Assembly (NCBI GenBank): GCA_964425215.1
Contig: CAYRLW010000004.1
Location: 62,001 to 126,000 of the forward strand
DNA length: 64,000 nucleotides
Direction: 5' to 3'
Origin: CAYRLW01 sp964425215
GTDB taxonomy: Bacteria > Spirochaetota > Spirochaetia > Treponematales > Breznakiellaceae
Position 1 is the first letter of the stretch, and each line of letters begins with the position of its first letter. Position numbers and translations under genes: made by a program. Positions 32,375 through 41,620 of the stretch are shown piece after piece. Below the pieces are notes generated by a model. The model did no database searches. It was not told the DNA's origin and saw only the letters and a list, made by a program, of their open reading frames with translations.

Positions 32375-34417
32375 ATGAGATATACCGATTTTCGTATTCG
32401 CGCCACGGTGGAACTGTTTGTCACCTTTATAGTGACCCTGTTGGTTCTGTCGGGGATCGATATAGCCCATTCGGCCATCGTCTGGAACGTATCGGACCTG
32501 CGGCCCCTGATGGTACGGGAATTAAGCCGGATCTTTATCTTTGTTCTTCCCGCTCTTATCCCCCTGGCTCTGTACTTTATTTATTTTTTGGGCCCCTTGC
32601 ACCGGAGTTTCGTAAAAATTATGGGAGGCCAGAGCATCGGCGCGGAGGAACGTTCCCAGGCTTTCGCGGTCCTACGCCGCCTTCGGCCCACCATGGTCGT
32701 CTTAACGGTGATCGCCTATCTGTTGCCTAGCCTCATGCTCCTGATTACCGAAGCCCAATCCCTCTTTTCCCTTACGGGAATTCTCTCTGCCCTTTTAAAA
32801 ATCAATATCGCCATCGTGGTATCCCTAATTATGTCTTCCCTCATCCTTCGGCATATCATGGTACCCCGGCGTCTTTTGGGAATTTACGATTTTGACGAAA
32901 AAACGGAACGGGAAATGGGTTTGCGAAGCCGGATCATCCTTACTACCCTGTTTTTAGTTTCCTTCGTCATGCTGTACTTTGTCTATGAAAATTTGGGGAT
33001 TATCGATAAACAAATCAGGTATTCCAAGTACCTGGAACAGGTGGTAGCGGGTACCATGGATATAAAGGGCGCCGAAGGGGCCTTTAAAAAAGAGGGAGCC
33101 CAAATTCTTCACGTGAACCCTGAATCTATCGAATTTCCCTTTACCGAAAGGGCCGAAGCGATGGTTGAAAATACGCGGTCCATCGAGGCCCTGGGCATCC
33201 TGGCTCTGATTCTTCTTTTTGTGGCGTACCTGGTCCAACGGGTGGTGGCCGAAGAAACCCTGCGGCAGGTTACCTATATGAAAAAAACCTTAAACGACAT
33301 GCTTGCGGGGTCGGGGGACCTGACCAAGCGGATCGATATTACCCAATACGATGAGGTGGGTTCCCTTGCGGCGTCTTTGAACAAACTGTTGAATAAACTG
33401 CAGGGGATATTCTTGGAGATTAAAAAAGCCGGGCGGACCTCCGCGGACGTATCGGTACAGCTGGGGTCCGAAATAGAGGATACCTCGGCGGTGGCCCAAG
33501 AAATGTCAGCCAGCATAGAACAGGTTAGTCGGAGCGTTAAAGTAAAACAGTCGGTGGTACAGAAAACCAGCGAAGATCTTAAGACGGTGTTCGAATCCCT
33601 GGATAGTATTACCGCCAGCGTGGATTCCCAGGCGGCTTTTGTCAATCAAACCTCCAGTGCGGTAAACGAAATGGCCGCCAATATAAAGTCCGTATCCCAA
33701 GCCACCGGTCGGGCGGATCAATTGGCCCAGGGCTTGGGAAACGCCGCCCAAGAGGGGGCCAATTCGGTAAATGATTCGATACGGGCCATCCAGGAAATCG
33801 AGGCTTCCAGCCGCATGGTGGCGGATATCGTTACGGTGATTTCTAAGATTTCCGCCCAAACGAACCTGTTGGCCATGAACGCCGCCATCGAAGCGGCCCA
33901 CGCGGGGGACGCGGGCCGGGGCTTCGCTGTCGTTGCCGAAGAGGTCCGCAACCTGGCCGAATCCAGTTCCAAGAGTACCAAAGAGATCAGCGCCCATATT
34001 AAAGAAATGCTTTCGGCGGTAAAGAATGGGGTTCACCTTTCCGAGAAAGCCGGTTCTTCCCTGGAAAAAATTTCCACGGACGTACAATCGACCACCAATT
34101 TGATCCGTGAGATAGCCAACGCCATGGCGGAACAAAATATTGCCGCTACTGAAATTCTCGATTCCATCGGTAATTTGGTCAACGAAACCCAATCTATCCG
34201 CCAAAACGCCCTGGAACAGAAGGAACGGAACGCGGGGATCCGTCAAGAGGTAGACCATATCACCGAAGCGTTTACCGAAATCGTGGGCGCTACAGAAGAA
34301 CAGATCGAAGGAAGCCAGCGGATCCTTCACGCCGTGGCGGATTTGGTAAAAATTGAACAAAAGAACCGGGAAATCGCTGAAAAATTAAAGGAGCTGGTGG
34401 AGGGCTTTAACCTGTAG
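32375..34417 (+). CDS. Methyl-accepting chemotaxis protein with multi-helix membrane sensor
   Basis: The 680-residue receptor has about six predicted membrane helices in its first 290 residues (near 12-32, 52-72, 105-125, 131-157, 183-208 and 268-288). There is only a 60-residue external segment between the last two and no recognisable Cache or four-helix ligand domain. A HAMP domain follows (290-345), then the signalling domain with the hairpin tip KISAQTNLLAMNAAIEAAHA and GFAVVAEEVRNLAE. It should signal through CheA/CheW. AGGAGG precedes the ATG. The link to pgi suggests the transcript ties carbon metabolism and motility, but this is inference. Confidence 0.92.
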   Translation: MRYTDFRIRATVELFVTFIVTLLVLSGIDIAHSAIVWNVSDLRPLMVRELSRIFIFVLPALIPLALYFIYFLGPLHRSFVKIMGGQSIGAEERSQAFAVLRRLRPTMVVLTVIAYLLPSLMLLITEAQSLFSLTGILSALLKINIAIVVSLIMSSLILRHIMVPRRLLGIYDFDEKTEREMGLRSRIILTTLFLVSFVMLYFVYENLGIIDKQIRYSKYLEQVVAGTMDIKGAEGAFKKEGAQILHVNPESIEFPFTERAEAMVENTRSIEALGILALILLFVAYLVQRVVAEETLRQVTYMKKTLNDMLAGSGDLTKRIDITQYDEVGSLAASLNKLLNKLQGIFLEIKKAGRTSADVSVQLGSEIEDTSAVAQEMSASIEQVSRSVKVKQSVVQKTSEDLKTVFESLDSITASVDSQAAFVNQTSSAVNEMAANIKSVSQATGRADQLAQGLGNAAQEGANSVNDSIRAIQEIEASSRMVADIVTVISKISAQTNLLAMNAAIEAAHAGDAGRGFAVVAEEVRNLAESSSKSTKEISAHIKEMLSAVKNGVHLSEKAGSSLEKISTDVQSTTNLIREIANAMAEQNIAATEILDSIGNLVNETQSIRQNALEQKERNAGIRQEVDHITEAFTEIVGATEEQIEGSQRILHAVADLVKIEQKNREIAEKLKELVEGFNL

Positions 34418-34421
34418 GTAT

Positions 34422-34458
34422 TTCAACGAAGATTGAGCAATGCTCAACCTTCGTTGAA
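34422..34458. terminator. Long hairpin between convergent genes
   Basis: TTCAACGAAGATTGAGCA and TGCTCAACCTTCGTTGAA pair over 18 bp with one mismatch. It sits 5 bp after the chemoreceptor stop and 10 bp from the convergent peptidase stop. Neither strand has a U-tract right after it, so it may be a weak bidirectional terminator or an RNA 3'-end protector. Confidence 0.55.
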
Positions 34459-34467
34459 TAAAAAAGA

Positions 34468-35367
34468 TTACAGTTCCCCCCGCTCAAAACCGCAGAGGAT
34501 ACAGGAAAAGTTTACAATCATTTTAAAGCTCGATTCGGTTAACCGTTCCGCCCTATCCCCATCGCCGTGAAGGTCCTTCCACGTCTGGGGATACGCGGGG
34601 GACGGGATCCCCCGACTAGCATCCCCCGAGGCGATAAGGGTTCTGGCTAATCGGGGTTGTCGACGGAGGGCCTGGGCTAAGGGGGCCGCTTCCTCCGCCG
34701 GGAGCACCGTGATCGTTTGGGCCGCCATGCGGGCGGCCAAAAATCCCGCGTCGTCGGAGAATGGGGTGGGCATCAGGAGGATTTTTTCCAGAGATAGCTC
34801 CCTGGCGCTCCGGAGGGCCCGGGAGCGGAGTTCCTGGACCGCCTTCTGGGTCGCCCCCACCCTGGGGCCCCGTTCCCCCCGTAACAGATGGTCCACCGTG
34901 GTGGAAATGATCAGGGTGTCTCCCCGTCCACAGGCGTCAAAAATGTAAAAATGAGCCCCCGCAAAGCCTATGCTTCGGAACGCTACCGCTAGACTATAGG
35001 CCCCCTGGCCTCGGATTCCCCGGTTTTTAGGGATCTCCTCTTGGTCGGTAAAGACGATGGTCCAACCCCGTTTGTCCGCTTTCCGAAGTCTTTGCGCCGC
35101 TTCAACCAGCTGAAAAACCGCCGCCCCGTTATCGTTGGCCCCGGGACTGGGGGAAACCCTATCGTAATGGGCTATGAGAACCGTGGAAGCGCTGGATTTT
35201 TCCGTACCGGTTAGGGAGCGGGGGGGACCTACGATTATATGCCGTCCCGATCCAAGGGTAACCACCGTAGGATCCAGGTTCCTGTCCCCCAGATACCGGT
35301 GTAGTACGGAAAAACGGTCCGCTTCGGGGGCGATAAATTGGGAAAACCAAGGATCGTGGGGGCCCAT
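34468..35367 (-). CDS. M28-like metallopeptidase homologue
   Basis: The 299-residue protein resembles M28 zinc aminopeptidases. LIAHYDRV supplies the His and Asp region, GANDNGAAVFQLVEAA carries the bridging Asp, and FTDQEE gives the catalytic Glu pair. The last zinc His normally found in an SDH motif is not seen; the aligned segment is FSDDAGF. Activity is therefore uncertain. There is no signal peptide. Two Cys near the C-terminus (FSCILCGFE) are unusual. The start at 35367 has no clear ribosome-binding site. It is separated by 128 bp from the ParB-like gene. Confidence 0.7.
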   Translation of the reverse strand: MGPHDPWFSQFIAPEADRFSVLHRYLGDRNLDPTVVTLGSGRHIIVGPPRSLTGTEKSSASTVLIAHYDRVSPSPGANDNGAAVFQLVEAAQRLRKADKRGWTIVFTDQEEIPKNRGIRGQGAYSLAVAFRSIGFAGAHFYIFDACGRGDTLIISTTVDHLLRGERGPRVGATQKAVQELRSRALRSARELSLEKILLMPTPFSDDAGFLAARMAAQTITVLPAEEAAPLAQALRRQPRLARTLIASGDASRGIPSPAYPQTWKDLHGDGDRAERLTESSFKMIVNFSCILCGFERGEL

Positions 35368-35495
35368 AGAACCTAGCGTTGCCGGGGAATAAACGTTTGG
35401 CTGGGACGGATCAATTCCATCCTTCCTTCACCAATCTGGAGACCATAATCCCTCATGACGGTGGCACCGCAGTATAGGGTCATACCATTACTTCC

Positions 35496-36416
35496 TTATG
35501 AACGATTTTTAAAACGAGACCGTAGAAACGAAAGAACGGACATCACTAAATTTTGGGGTTTTTTACCGTATTTATTGGAGAAATCCCGGGCCGCCTCGGT
35601 AAGGGAAAATTGTCCCCCGTACTTTTTTTTCAAAAAATCCCAGTGTTTTACAATCCAGACGTACAGATCCGCCGGGGTTCTGCCGGGGAAACGGGTGTAA
35701 AGCCGTTCTTCTTTTATAATATCGATAATAGGTTGGTAAACGTTATTATACCAAGAAATAAGGGCGTCTTCAAAACCAATTTCCCCATTAGCCCGTTCGT
35801 TTAAAAAGTATTTGTGCACCAAAATATGGTTATAGATAACGTCGTACCGTCCGGGGGCCGAAAAGTCCAAATCCTCACAGCCCGTAAGCTCGGCAAATTT
35901 TGTTTTTTCGTAGAACAATTTTTTTTCAAAATCGATGACCGCTTGACGTAGTTCCTCGGTGGTCATGGACGGATCGATTTGAATTTCGCTGGCTAGGCTG
36001 GTAACCTCCGCGTCGATGGAATAGGACCCCTGGGTTCGGGCTACCGAGACCCTATGGTTGCCGTCCCGAACAAAATATACCCCCCCAATTTCGTAGAGCT
36101 GGATAGGGGGCAAAATAATATCATTGATATGGGCCATATCCACCCGCTCCCATCTTTGCCGCAGGTGGTCCGATCGGGGCAGAAAAAATTTGTTAAAATC
36201 CCGGTAGCGTCCTTCGCTTCCCACAATTTTATCTAAGGGCACCACCTGCATACCCTTGTAGGTCTCGTTCCTCGGTTTAAGGATTTCCTTTACGTCGTTA
36301 AACGAGAGGAGCTTATCCTTATCCGTATTCATAAAATGTTGAATCCGTGAAAACATGGCCTTGAAACGGGCCTTGGAAAAATCTTCCGACGCTTGCATGC
36401 TGTGGGGATCGGTCAT
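35496..36416 (-). CDS. ParB/sulfiredoxin-fold protein
   Basis: The 306-residue protein has a ParB-like (DUF4032-like) domain: GMQVVPLDKIVGSEGR, then IQLYEIGGVYFVRDGNHRVSVAR, where DGNHRVSVA is the nucleotide-binding motif of this fold. ParB/Srx-fold proteins include CTPases, small-molecule kinases and nucleases. The C-terminal half is helical (YVWIVKHWDFLKKKYGG). It overlaps the metallophosphoesterase gene by 4 bp (ATGA), so it is the last gene of a three-gene operon. Its partner and substrate are unknown. Confidence 0.78.
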   Translation of the reverse strand: MTDPHSMQASEDFSKARFKAMFSRIQHFMNTDKDKLLSFNDVKEILKPRNETYKGMQVVPLDKIVGSEGRYRDFNKFFLPRSDHLRQRWERVDMAHINDIILPPIQLYEIGGVYFVRDGNHRVSVARTQGSYSIDAEVTSLASEIQIDPSMTTEELRQAVIDFEKKLFYEKTKFAELTGCEDLDFSAPGRYDVIYNHILVHKYFLNERANGEIGFEDALISWYNNVYQPIIDIIKEERLYTRFPGRTPADLYVWIVKHWDFLKKKYGGQFSLTEAARDFSNKYGKKPQNLVMSVLSFLRSRFKNRS

Positions 36417-37087
36417 TTTTGATCTCCTGTTTCGACAATATAATGGCTATAGGCGTTTATTATTTGCGTGTTTTGATACCGGGAAGTTCGAACATCCGCT
36501 AAATCGTACAGATGAATATGACCATGGATAAGGTATTTGGGCTTAAAAATACGCATAAACCACAAGAAGGCGGAAAAGCCCCTATGGCAGGGGTCATCCT
36601 TGTCGTGGATCCCCTTGGGAGGGGCGTGGGTCAGGAGGATATCCACAAAGCGACCCCGTAAAAGCCGATTAAAAAGCAATTTTGGCAACAGTTTAATAAT
36701 TTCCAGATTCATCTGAAAGTTTGTGTACTGGTTTTTTCCGTTGTTGTACCGCAGAGATCCCCCCAACCCCATAAGAATCAGGTTCCCTTCCCGTACAACG
36801 CGGGACCCCAGGTGTGTGGCCCCGGAAGAACGAACCGCCGCTTCGTCTATGGGATTCTGTTGGCGAAACCTATCCTCAAAACCCGGTTTATACAGACCCA
36901 ATTCGTTTAAGTTATGGTTCCCAAAGACAAAAAAAAGGGGCTTATTAAGGCTGGTAACGATAAACTCCAGGTATTCCATAGGTAAATCCCCGGCGCTCAA
37001 GACCAGATCCACGTCCTCGAATCGATCTTTTATGGAATTACTGTAGATGAGGGGGTCGATCTGATCGGACACGCAGAGGATTTTCAT
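36413..37087 (-). CDS. Metallophosphoesterase
   Basis: The 224-residue protein is a calcineurin-like phosphoesterase. The first motif is CVSDQIDPLIY, where the usual DxH is DQI, a variant I recall from a subfamily of bacterial phosphoesterases. The others are SAGDLPMEYLEF, FGNHN (usually GNHD/E), LLTHAPP and HGHIH. The changes in motifs I and III suggest altered metal binding. It is the middle gene of an operon, overlapping both neighbours by 4 bp. Confidence 0.82.
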   Translation of the reverse strand: MKILCVSDQIDPLIYSNSIKDRFEDVDLVLSAGDLPMEYLEFIVTSLNKPLFFVFGNHNLNELGLYKPGFEDRFRQQNPIDEAAVRSSGATHLGSRVVREGNLILMGLGGSLRYNNGKNQYTNFQMNLEIIKLLPKLLFNRLLRGRFVDILLTHAPPKGIHDKDDPCHRGFSAFLWFMRIFKPKYLIHGHIHLYDLADVRTSRYQNTQIINAYSHYIVETGDQK

Positions 37088-38469
37088 GATCGGTGTATAT
37101 TCCCGTAAATGTCCACTTTATCCAACAGTTCCTGAAGCTGATCCTTATTGATCAATTCTACCGGACGAGAATCGGCGAACTCCATGGCTGAACGGGTAAA
37201 GCCCGAACTGGTAACGATTACCGCGCGGTTAATATTAAGCTGTTTTATTTTTTCCAAAATGGTCCGTACCGTCGATTCATCCACCATTTCGGGCATCCGG
37301 AAAAACCTGATAAGCCGGGGCATTTTACGGACGTTTCGCCACTTAGCCGAATCGCCCTCCACGGCGATAATATCGCACCCGTTGGGGAGTTCTGTGGTAT
37401 CCCGTACCTGGAGCGATAGACCCTGGGATACGAGGGCTTTACAAAATTCCATAAACTCCGCCTGGCTTGCCGTCAGGTAATCTTTCATCTTATCGTCGGT
37501 CCGGAATTCCTGGTAGTGGGAAAGTTTTTCCGCCACGTCTCTAAAATTGGGCTTTTTAGCGTAGATTTTTTCCCATTGTTCCACGGCCCTGTCTAATTCT
37601 CTGGTTTTTTCAAAGCACATGGCCAAAAAATACCGGGCGTATAGGGTTTCCTGACTGGATTCTTCGGTGGAAACCTTAATGGCCCGCTCCAATTCGGTTA
37701 CCGCCTTATCGATGGCGTTCATGCTCATATAACAGCCCCCCCGTTCGACCAGAGCCTTGACCTTGAGCTGACTGTCCCGTTGGGCCTTTTCAAAGGAAAG
37801 TAGGGCCGCCACGTAATCGTGGGCGTCCTTTTGTAGTTTACCCAAATAATAAAAAGCTTGGGCGTTATCACCCTGATACTTAATCGACGCTTCTAGTTCC
37901 GCCTTCGCTTCTATGGTTCTTTTCTCTTTATAGAGGAGCATTCCCAATTCAAAGTGGGCTTTGGAGTGCTTGCCGTCCAATTCCACCGCTTTACGAAGGT
38001 AGTTTTGCGCCATATCGGAACGGTTTCGTTCAAGGAACAGCTTGCCTGCCCAGTAATAATGTTCCGCTTGGAAGGGATCCAGTTTTACCAACAACAGGTA
38101 TTCCTTTAGGGCTTCTTCGGTTTGATTGAAACGAAGGAACAACTGGGCCATGGTCTTACGGAAATCCGTTTCGGGAATCGTGGGGCCGAAAGAACCGATC
38201 TGATTGACCGTTTTGTATTCCATAAGGGCTAGCTCGTCCTTATGGTCCGCTAGGTAGGCTTGACCCAAAAGATAGTGGGCCTCCGCGTTACGGGGATCCC
38301 GGGCGATGATAGCCTTAGCGCCCTTAGCGGCGGTTTGAACTTTTCCCTGTTTAATCAGTCCTTCCAGCATCTCGATGCGTTTAGGAACCACGAAGGATTT
38401 AATTAAAAAAAACGCTAAAAATCCTACGCCGATTCCGAGAAGGATGATGATTAGAATCGCAATGGTCAT
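37084..38469 (-). CDS. Membrane-anchored TPR protein with Mrr-like C-terminal domain
   Basis: The 461-residue protein has one N-terminal membrane helix (residues 3-25) and about seven TPRs (residues 40-315). A C-terminal domain of about 110 residues ends in AVIVTSSGFTRSAMEFADSR and ELINKDQLQELL. That ending matches the Mrr-type restriction-endonuclease fold, but the expected catalytic D...QxK is not seen: the place of QxK reads LIRFFR. It is probably a degenerate nuclease fold used for binding. It heads a minus-strand operon with the phosphoesterase and ParB-like genes. AGGCGG precedes the ATG. Confidence 0.75.
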   Translation of the reverse strand: MTIAILIIILLGIGVGFLAFFLIKSFVVPKRIEMLEGLIKQGKVQTAAKGAKAIIARDPRNAEAHYLLGQAYLADHKDELALMEYKTVNQIGSFGPTIPETDFRKTMAQLFLRFNQTEEALKEYLLLVKLDPFQAEHYYWAGKLFLERNRSDMAQNYLRKAVELDGKHSKAHFELGMLLYKEKRTIEAKAELEASIKYQGDNAQAFYYLGKLQKDAHDYVAALLSFEKAQRDSQLKVKALVERGGCYMSMNAIDKAVTELERAIKVSTEESSQETLYARYFLAMCFEKTRELDRAVEQWEKIYAKKPNFRDVAEKLSHYQEFRTDDKMKDYLTASQAEFMEFCKALVSQGLSLQVRDTTELPNGCDIIAVEGDSAKWRNVRKMPRLIRFFRMPEMVDESTVRTILEKIKQLNINRAVIVTSSGFTRSAMEFADSRPVELINKDQLQELLDKVDIYGNIHRS

Positions 38470-38505
38470 GACGTATACCGCCTCGTTGTGCTATCCTTTC
38501 TTTAC

Positions 38506-39252
38506 ATGAAGAGTAATTATTTTAGATCACCCTGTCAAACCGTACGGCGAAGGATAGGGATTTCTCTTTTTATTTTTCTTTCGGTTTCGGTAATGTCGGT
38601 TTCTGTAACGGCCCAAACGACCTTTTCCAAGGCCGAGGACTTGTTTTTGCGAAATAAACCCCAGGACGCCGTGGCCTACTTGGAAAAGGCGGTGGCCGAA
38701 GACCCGGCGAATACCAAGGCGGCCCTATATTTGGGCATAACGTACCAACAGTTGGGCCGTACCGACGACGCGATCGCCACTCTGAGAAAATTATTGCCCC
38801 GGGCGGGGGATCAAAGCGCCCTGGTGGCTTTTAATTTGGGTAACGTGTATTTTTCCAAAGGGTCCGCCGTGTTCGCGGAGCAGTATTATACCCAGGCCAT
38901 CCAGGCGGACGGCAACTTTAGTTCCGCCTTTCTCAACCGGGCAAACGCTCGAATCAAAACGGGGGCCCTTAAGGATGCGGTGTCGGATTATCAAACCTAC
39001 CTAACCTTGGAACCCTCTTCGCCCAAGAGGCCCCAGATCGAAAAACTGTTAGCCCTGATCCAGGATCAATTCGCTACGGAGGAACGTCAAAAGGCCGCCC
39101 AGGAAGCGGCGGCCAAGGCGGAGGAAGAACGGCGTAAAAAATTGCTGGAAGAAGTTTCCTCTTCCCTGCAGAGCGCCGCCGACGAAACGAAGGGGCTTCA
39201 AGCGGGTTCCGAGGATGTCAAAACCTACGACGGACAGTTTGAACTGCAATAA
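38506..39252 (+). CDS. Exported TPR protein with charged C-terminal helix
   Basis: The 248-residue protein has a signal peptide of about 37 residues ending VSVTAQ, then four TPRs (ALYLGITYQQLGRTDDAIA, AFNLGNVYFSKGSAVFAEQ, AFLNRANARIKTGALKDAV). A long Ala/Glu/Lys helix follows (EERQKAAQEAAAKAEEERRKK). It is probably periplasmic. The ATG at 38506 is chosen because the upstream GTG at 38488 would precede the signal peptide with unrelated residues. TATCCT ends 8 bases before this ATG and no ribosome-binding site exists, so the mRNA may be leaderless. A larger TPR protein follows after 10 bp. Confidence 0.78.
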   Translation: MKSNYFRSPCQTVRRRIGISLFIFLSVSVMSVSVTAQTTFSKAEDLFLRNKPQDAVAYLEKAVAEDPANTKAALYLGITYQQLGRTDDAIATLRKLLPRAGDQSALVAFNLGNVYFSKGSAVFAEQYYTQAIQADGNFSSAFLNRANARIKTGALKDAVSDYQTYLTLEPSSPKRPQIEKLLALIQDQFATEERQKAAQEAAAKAEEERRKKLLEEVSSSLQSAADETKGLQAGSEDVKTYDGQFELQ

Positions 39253-39262
39253 GGAGCATGGG

Positions 39263-41305
39263 ATGACGGAAAATAACGGGAAGACGGACAAAAATCGATC
39301 CTGGATAAAGGGAGCCCTGGTGGCGGTGGGAATACTCGCGGTGCTGGGATTGGGCATCGGCGCGTACAGTTACCTGGGTCAAAGTCAGGAAGCTAAAGCC
39401 CGGTCCAACACCCTGGCCTTAGCGCAGGATTATATTAACAGGGGAGACTACCAGCGAGCCCTGGATTTGCTGGACAAGCTCCTTATCGCCAACGCGGGGG
39501 ACCAGGAGGCGAAAAAACTCCGGGATCGGGCGATGGACGCCTCTAAAACCTCGGGGTCGCCGCAAAACGCCGGGACTTCCGCTGGGGATACGAACAAGGA
39601 GGTCGCTTCGGCGCTCCAGCAGATTAGCAAGGCCGTGGAAAACGCTACCCAAGCGGCCCAGAGCGTTAAGGCCCTAAGTCCCCAGGAAGCGGCGGCCCAG
39701 CAGAAGGCCGAAGAGGCGCGGAAGCAGGCGGCGGCGGAACAAAAGGCCAAGGCCGAAGCCGAAGCGGCGGCCAAGGCGGAACAGGCGGCGGAACAGCGGG
39801 CCGCCGCGGAGGCCGAAGCGGCCCGTAAAAAGGCCCAGGAGGCTGAGCTGGCTCGGCAATCCAAAGAATTGCAGGATAAAATGCGCCTGGTAAACGATTT
39901 GGTCGCCCAGGGCCGTCAGGCGGTACAGCAAAAAGACTATACCACCGCCCAAAACTCTTTTTCCGAGGCCGTTTCCCGATTCCCCGAGGGGGAAAACCAT
40001 TTTCAGGGGCAAAAATTGGCCGAAATCGCCGATTCCTACTACGGCGGATTTTCCCAGGATAGGGATGGGGAACAGGGGCAGGAAGCCTTAAAATCATCCA
40101 TAAAGTACGCCCGGGACGCGATCAAAGCGGACAACGGTCAGGCTATGCCCCACTATACCCTGGGGAAAATTAACGGGGATTTAAAACAGTGGGATAACGC
40201 GGTGACCGAACTTAAGGAAGCCAACCGGCTGGATCCTAAAAATTACCTCTACGCCTTTGAATTAGGCCGGGCCCTCTTTAACGCCCGAAAATTCGCCGAC
40301 GCCCGGCAGGCCTTTGAAACCGCCACGTCCTTGAATTCCAACTTCGAGCCCGCTTGGTACAACCTGGGGGGAACCCTGCGGGTTCTGGGACGGCCTGACG
40401 ACGCCCTCGCGGCGTACCGTAAGGCCGTGGCGGTTAAACCCGATTACGCGTTTGCCCATCGGGAGATCGGTCGGCTTCTCTTTGCCAAGGGTGACGTACC
40501 GGGGGCCATCGCCGCCTTTAACCGGGCCCTTCAGTTTATGCCTACCGATGGGGCTTCCCTCCGGGAATTGGGGGTTGCCCAGAGCGCTTCCGGGGACCTT
40601 AAGGCCGCAGAAGCATCCTTTACCAAGGCCCTGGCCATTTCTTCGGACGATGACCTAACCTGCTACAACATGGCGGTGGTAAAGCTTGGGCTTAACAAAA
40701 ACGACGAAGCCTTAAGCTACGCCCAAAAAGCGGTAACCCTAGCTCCATCGAACCCTGTGTACAACTATACCTTGGGCCTGGCCTATGAATCCCAAAAGAA
40801 CCTGGACGGAGCCATTACCGCCTACACCAAGGCCGCTGGGTTGGATAAAAAGTACATAAAACCCCGGATCAACTTGGGGGGCCTTTATTTAGCCAACGGC
40901 TTTCCCGACAAGGCGCTGGATTACCTTTTGGAAGCCTACGCCACGGATCCCAATTCCTTTGAAGTAAACAATAACCTGGGATCCGCCTACGCCCGTAAGG
41001 AACTGTGGGATAAAAGCATCGAACATTACGAAAGGGCCTTGGCTTTGGAGCCAAAAAATGGCATAGTTCGACTCAATTTGGCCCGATCCTACGTCAGCGC
41101 GGGAAAATTAACCCAGGGAAGGGACGCGTACCTGGAATTGTTAAAGCTTGACCCCAAAAATTGGGACGCCCAGTTTGAGCTGGGAAAAACCTACGCCGCC
41201 CTGGGGGATACGGTTTCGGCAAAGCAACGATTAACGGATTTAATCAACAAAAATCCCTCCTACGAACGGAGGGCTGAGGCAGAAAAGATTATAGCGGGCT
41301 TATAA
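39263..41305 (+). CDS. Membrane-anchored TPR protein with TolA-like coiled coil
   Basis: The 680-residue protein has an N-terminal membrane helix (residues 16-38), a short TPR, then a long Ala/Glu/Lys/Gln coiled coil (about 130-215, as in EEARKQAAAEQKAKAEAEA). About ten TPRs follow to the C-terminus. The layout resembles a periplasm-spanning tether such as TolA joined to a TPR interaction platform. The start is ATG at 39263 with AAGGAG upstream; an upstream in-frame ATG at 39215 overlaps the previous gene and is unlikely. Confidence 0.8.
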   Translation: MTENNGKTDKNRSWIKGALVAVGILAVLGLGIGAYSYLGQSQEAKARSNTLALAQDYINRGDYQRALDLLDKLLIANAGDQEAKKLRDRAMDASKTSGSPQNAGTSAGDTNKEVASALQQISKAVENATQAAQSVKALSPQEAAAQQKAEEARKQAAAEQKAKAEAEAAAKAEQAAEQRAAAEAEAARKKAQEAELARQSKELQDKMRLVNDLVAQGRQAVQQKDYTTAQNSFSEAVSRFPEGENHFQGQKLAEIADSYYGGFSQDRDGEQGQEALKSSIKYARDAIKADNGQAMPHYTLGKINGDLKQWDNAVTELKEANRLDPKNYLYAFELGRALFNARKFADARQAFETATSLNSNFEPAWYNLGGTLRVLGRPDDALAAYRKAVAVKPDYAFAHREIGRLLFAKGDVPGAIAAFNRALQFMPTDGASLRELGVAQSASGDLKAAEASFTKALAISSDDDLTCYNMAVVKLGLNKNDEALSYAQKAVTLAPSNPVYNYTLGLAYESQKNLDGAITAYTKAAGLDKKYIKPRINLGGLYLANGFPDKALDYLLEAYATDPNSFEVNNNLGSAYARKELWDKSIEHYERALALEPKNGIVRLNLARSYVSAGKLTQGRDAYLELLKLDPKNWDAQFELGKTYAALGDTVSAKQRLTDLINKNPSYERRAEAEKIIAGL

Positions 41306-41339
41306 AAGGTCTTGCGTAGGTTTTTACAAGGAGCGAGGA

Positions 41340-41609
41340 ATGAACGCCATCATCACCGTTGTGGGTACCGATCAGGTCGGTATCATCGCTAGGGTTAGCG
41401 CTTTTTTAGCGGAACGGAATATCAATATCGAGGATATTAGCCAGACCGTCCTTTCGGGGAATTTCGTTATGATGATGATGGTAGATCTGTCCCAGGCCGC
41501 CCAGGGCCTGGCCACGGTAAAGGACGATTTAAAAGCCCTGGGAGATACGATGGGGGTTTCCATAAGCATGATGCACGAGGGCGTTTTTAGCGCCATGCAC
41601 AGGATTTAG
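41340..41609 (+). CDS. ACT-domain protein (UPF0237)
   Basis: This 89-residue protein is a single ACT domain (IITVVGTDQVGIIARVSAFLAERNINI in the first half), a small-molecule, often amino-acid, sensing fold. AAGGAG precedes the ATG. It lies 11 bp before the UPF0210 gene; this ACT plus UPF0210 pairing is conserved in many bacteria, suggesting the ACT protein regulates or senses ligand for its partner. The run of five Met in FVMMMMVD is a curiosity of this family. Confidence 0.9.
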   Translation: MNAIITVVGTDQVGIIARVSAFLAERNINIEDISQTVLSGNFVMMMMVDLSQAAQGLATVKDDLKALGDTMGVSISMMHEGVFSAMHRI

Positions 41610-41620
41610 GAAAGTCCCCT

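Noticed and set aside
33506..34360. 284-codon open frame antisense to the chemoreceptor
   Set aside because: It is a frame shadow of the conserved signalling domain, without a recognisable product or ribosome-binding site.
34422..34458. Strong intrinsic terminator after the chemoreceptor
   Set aside because: The 18-bp hairpin is real, but a U-tract is missing on both strands, so I list it only as a hairpin with possible terminating function.
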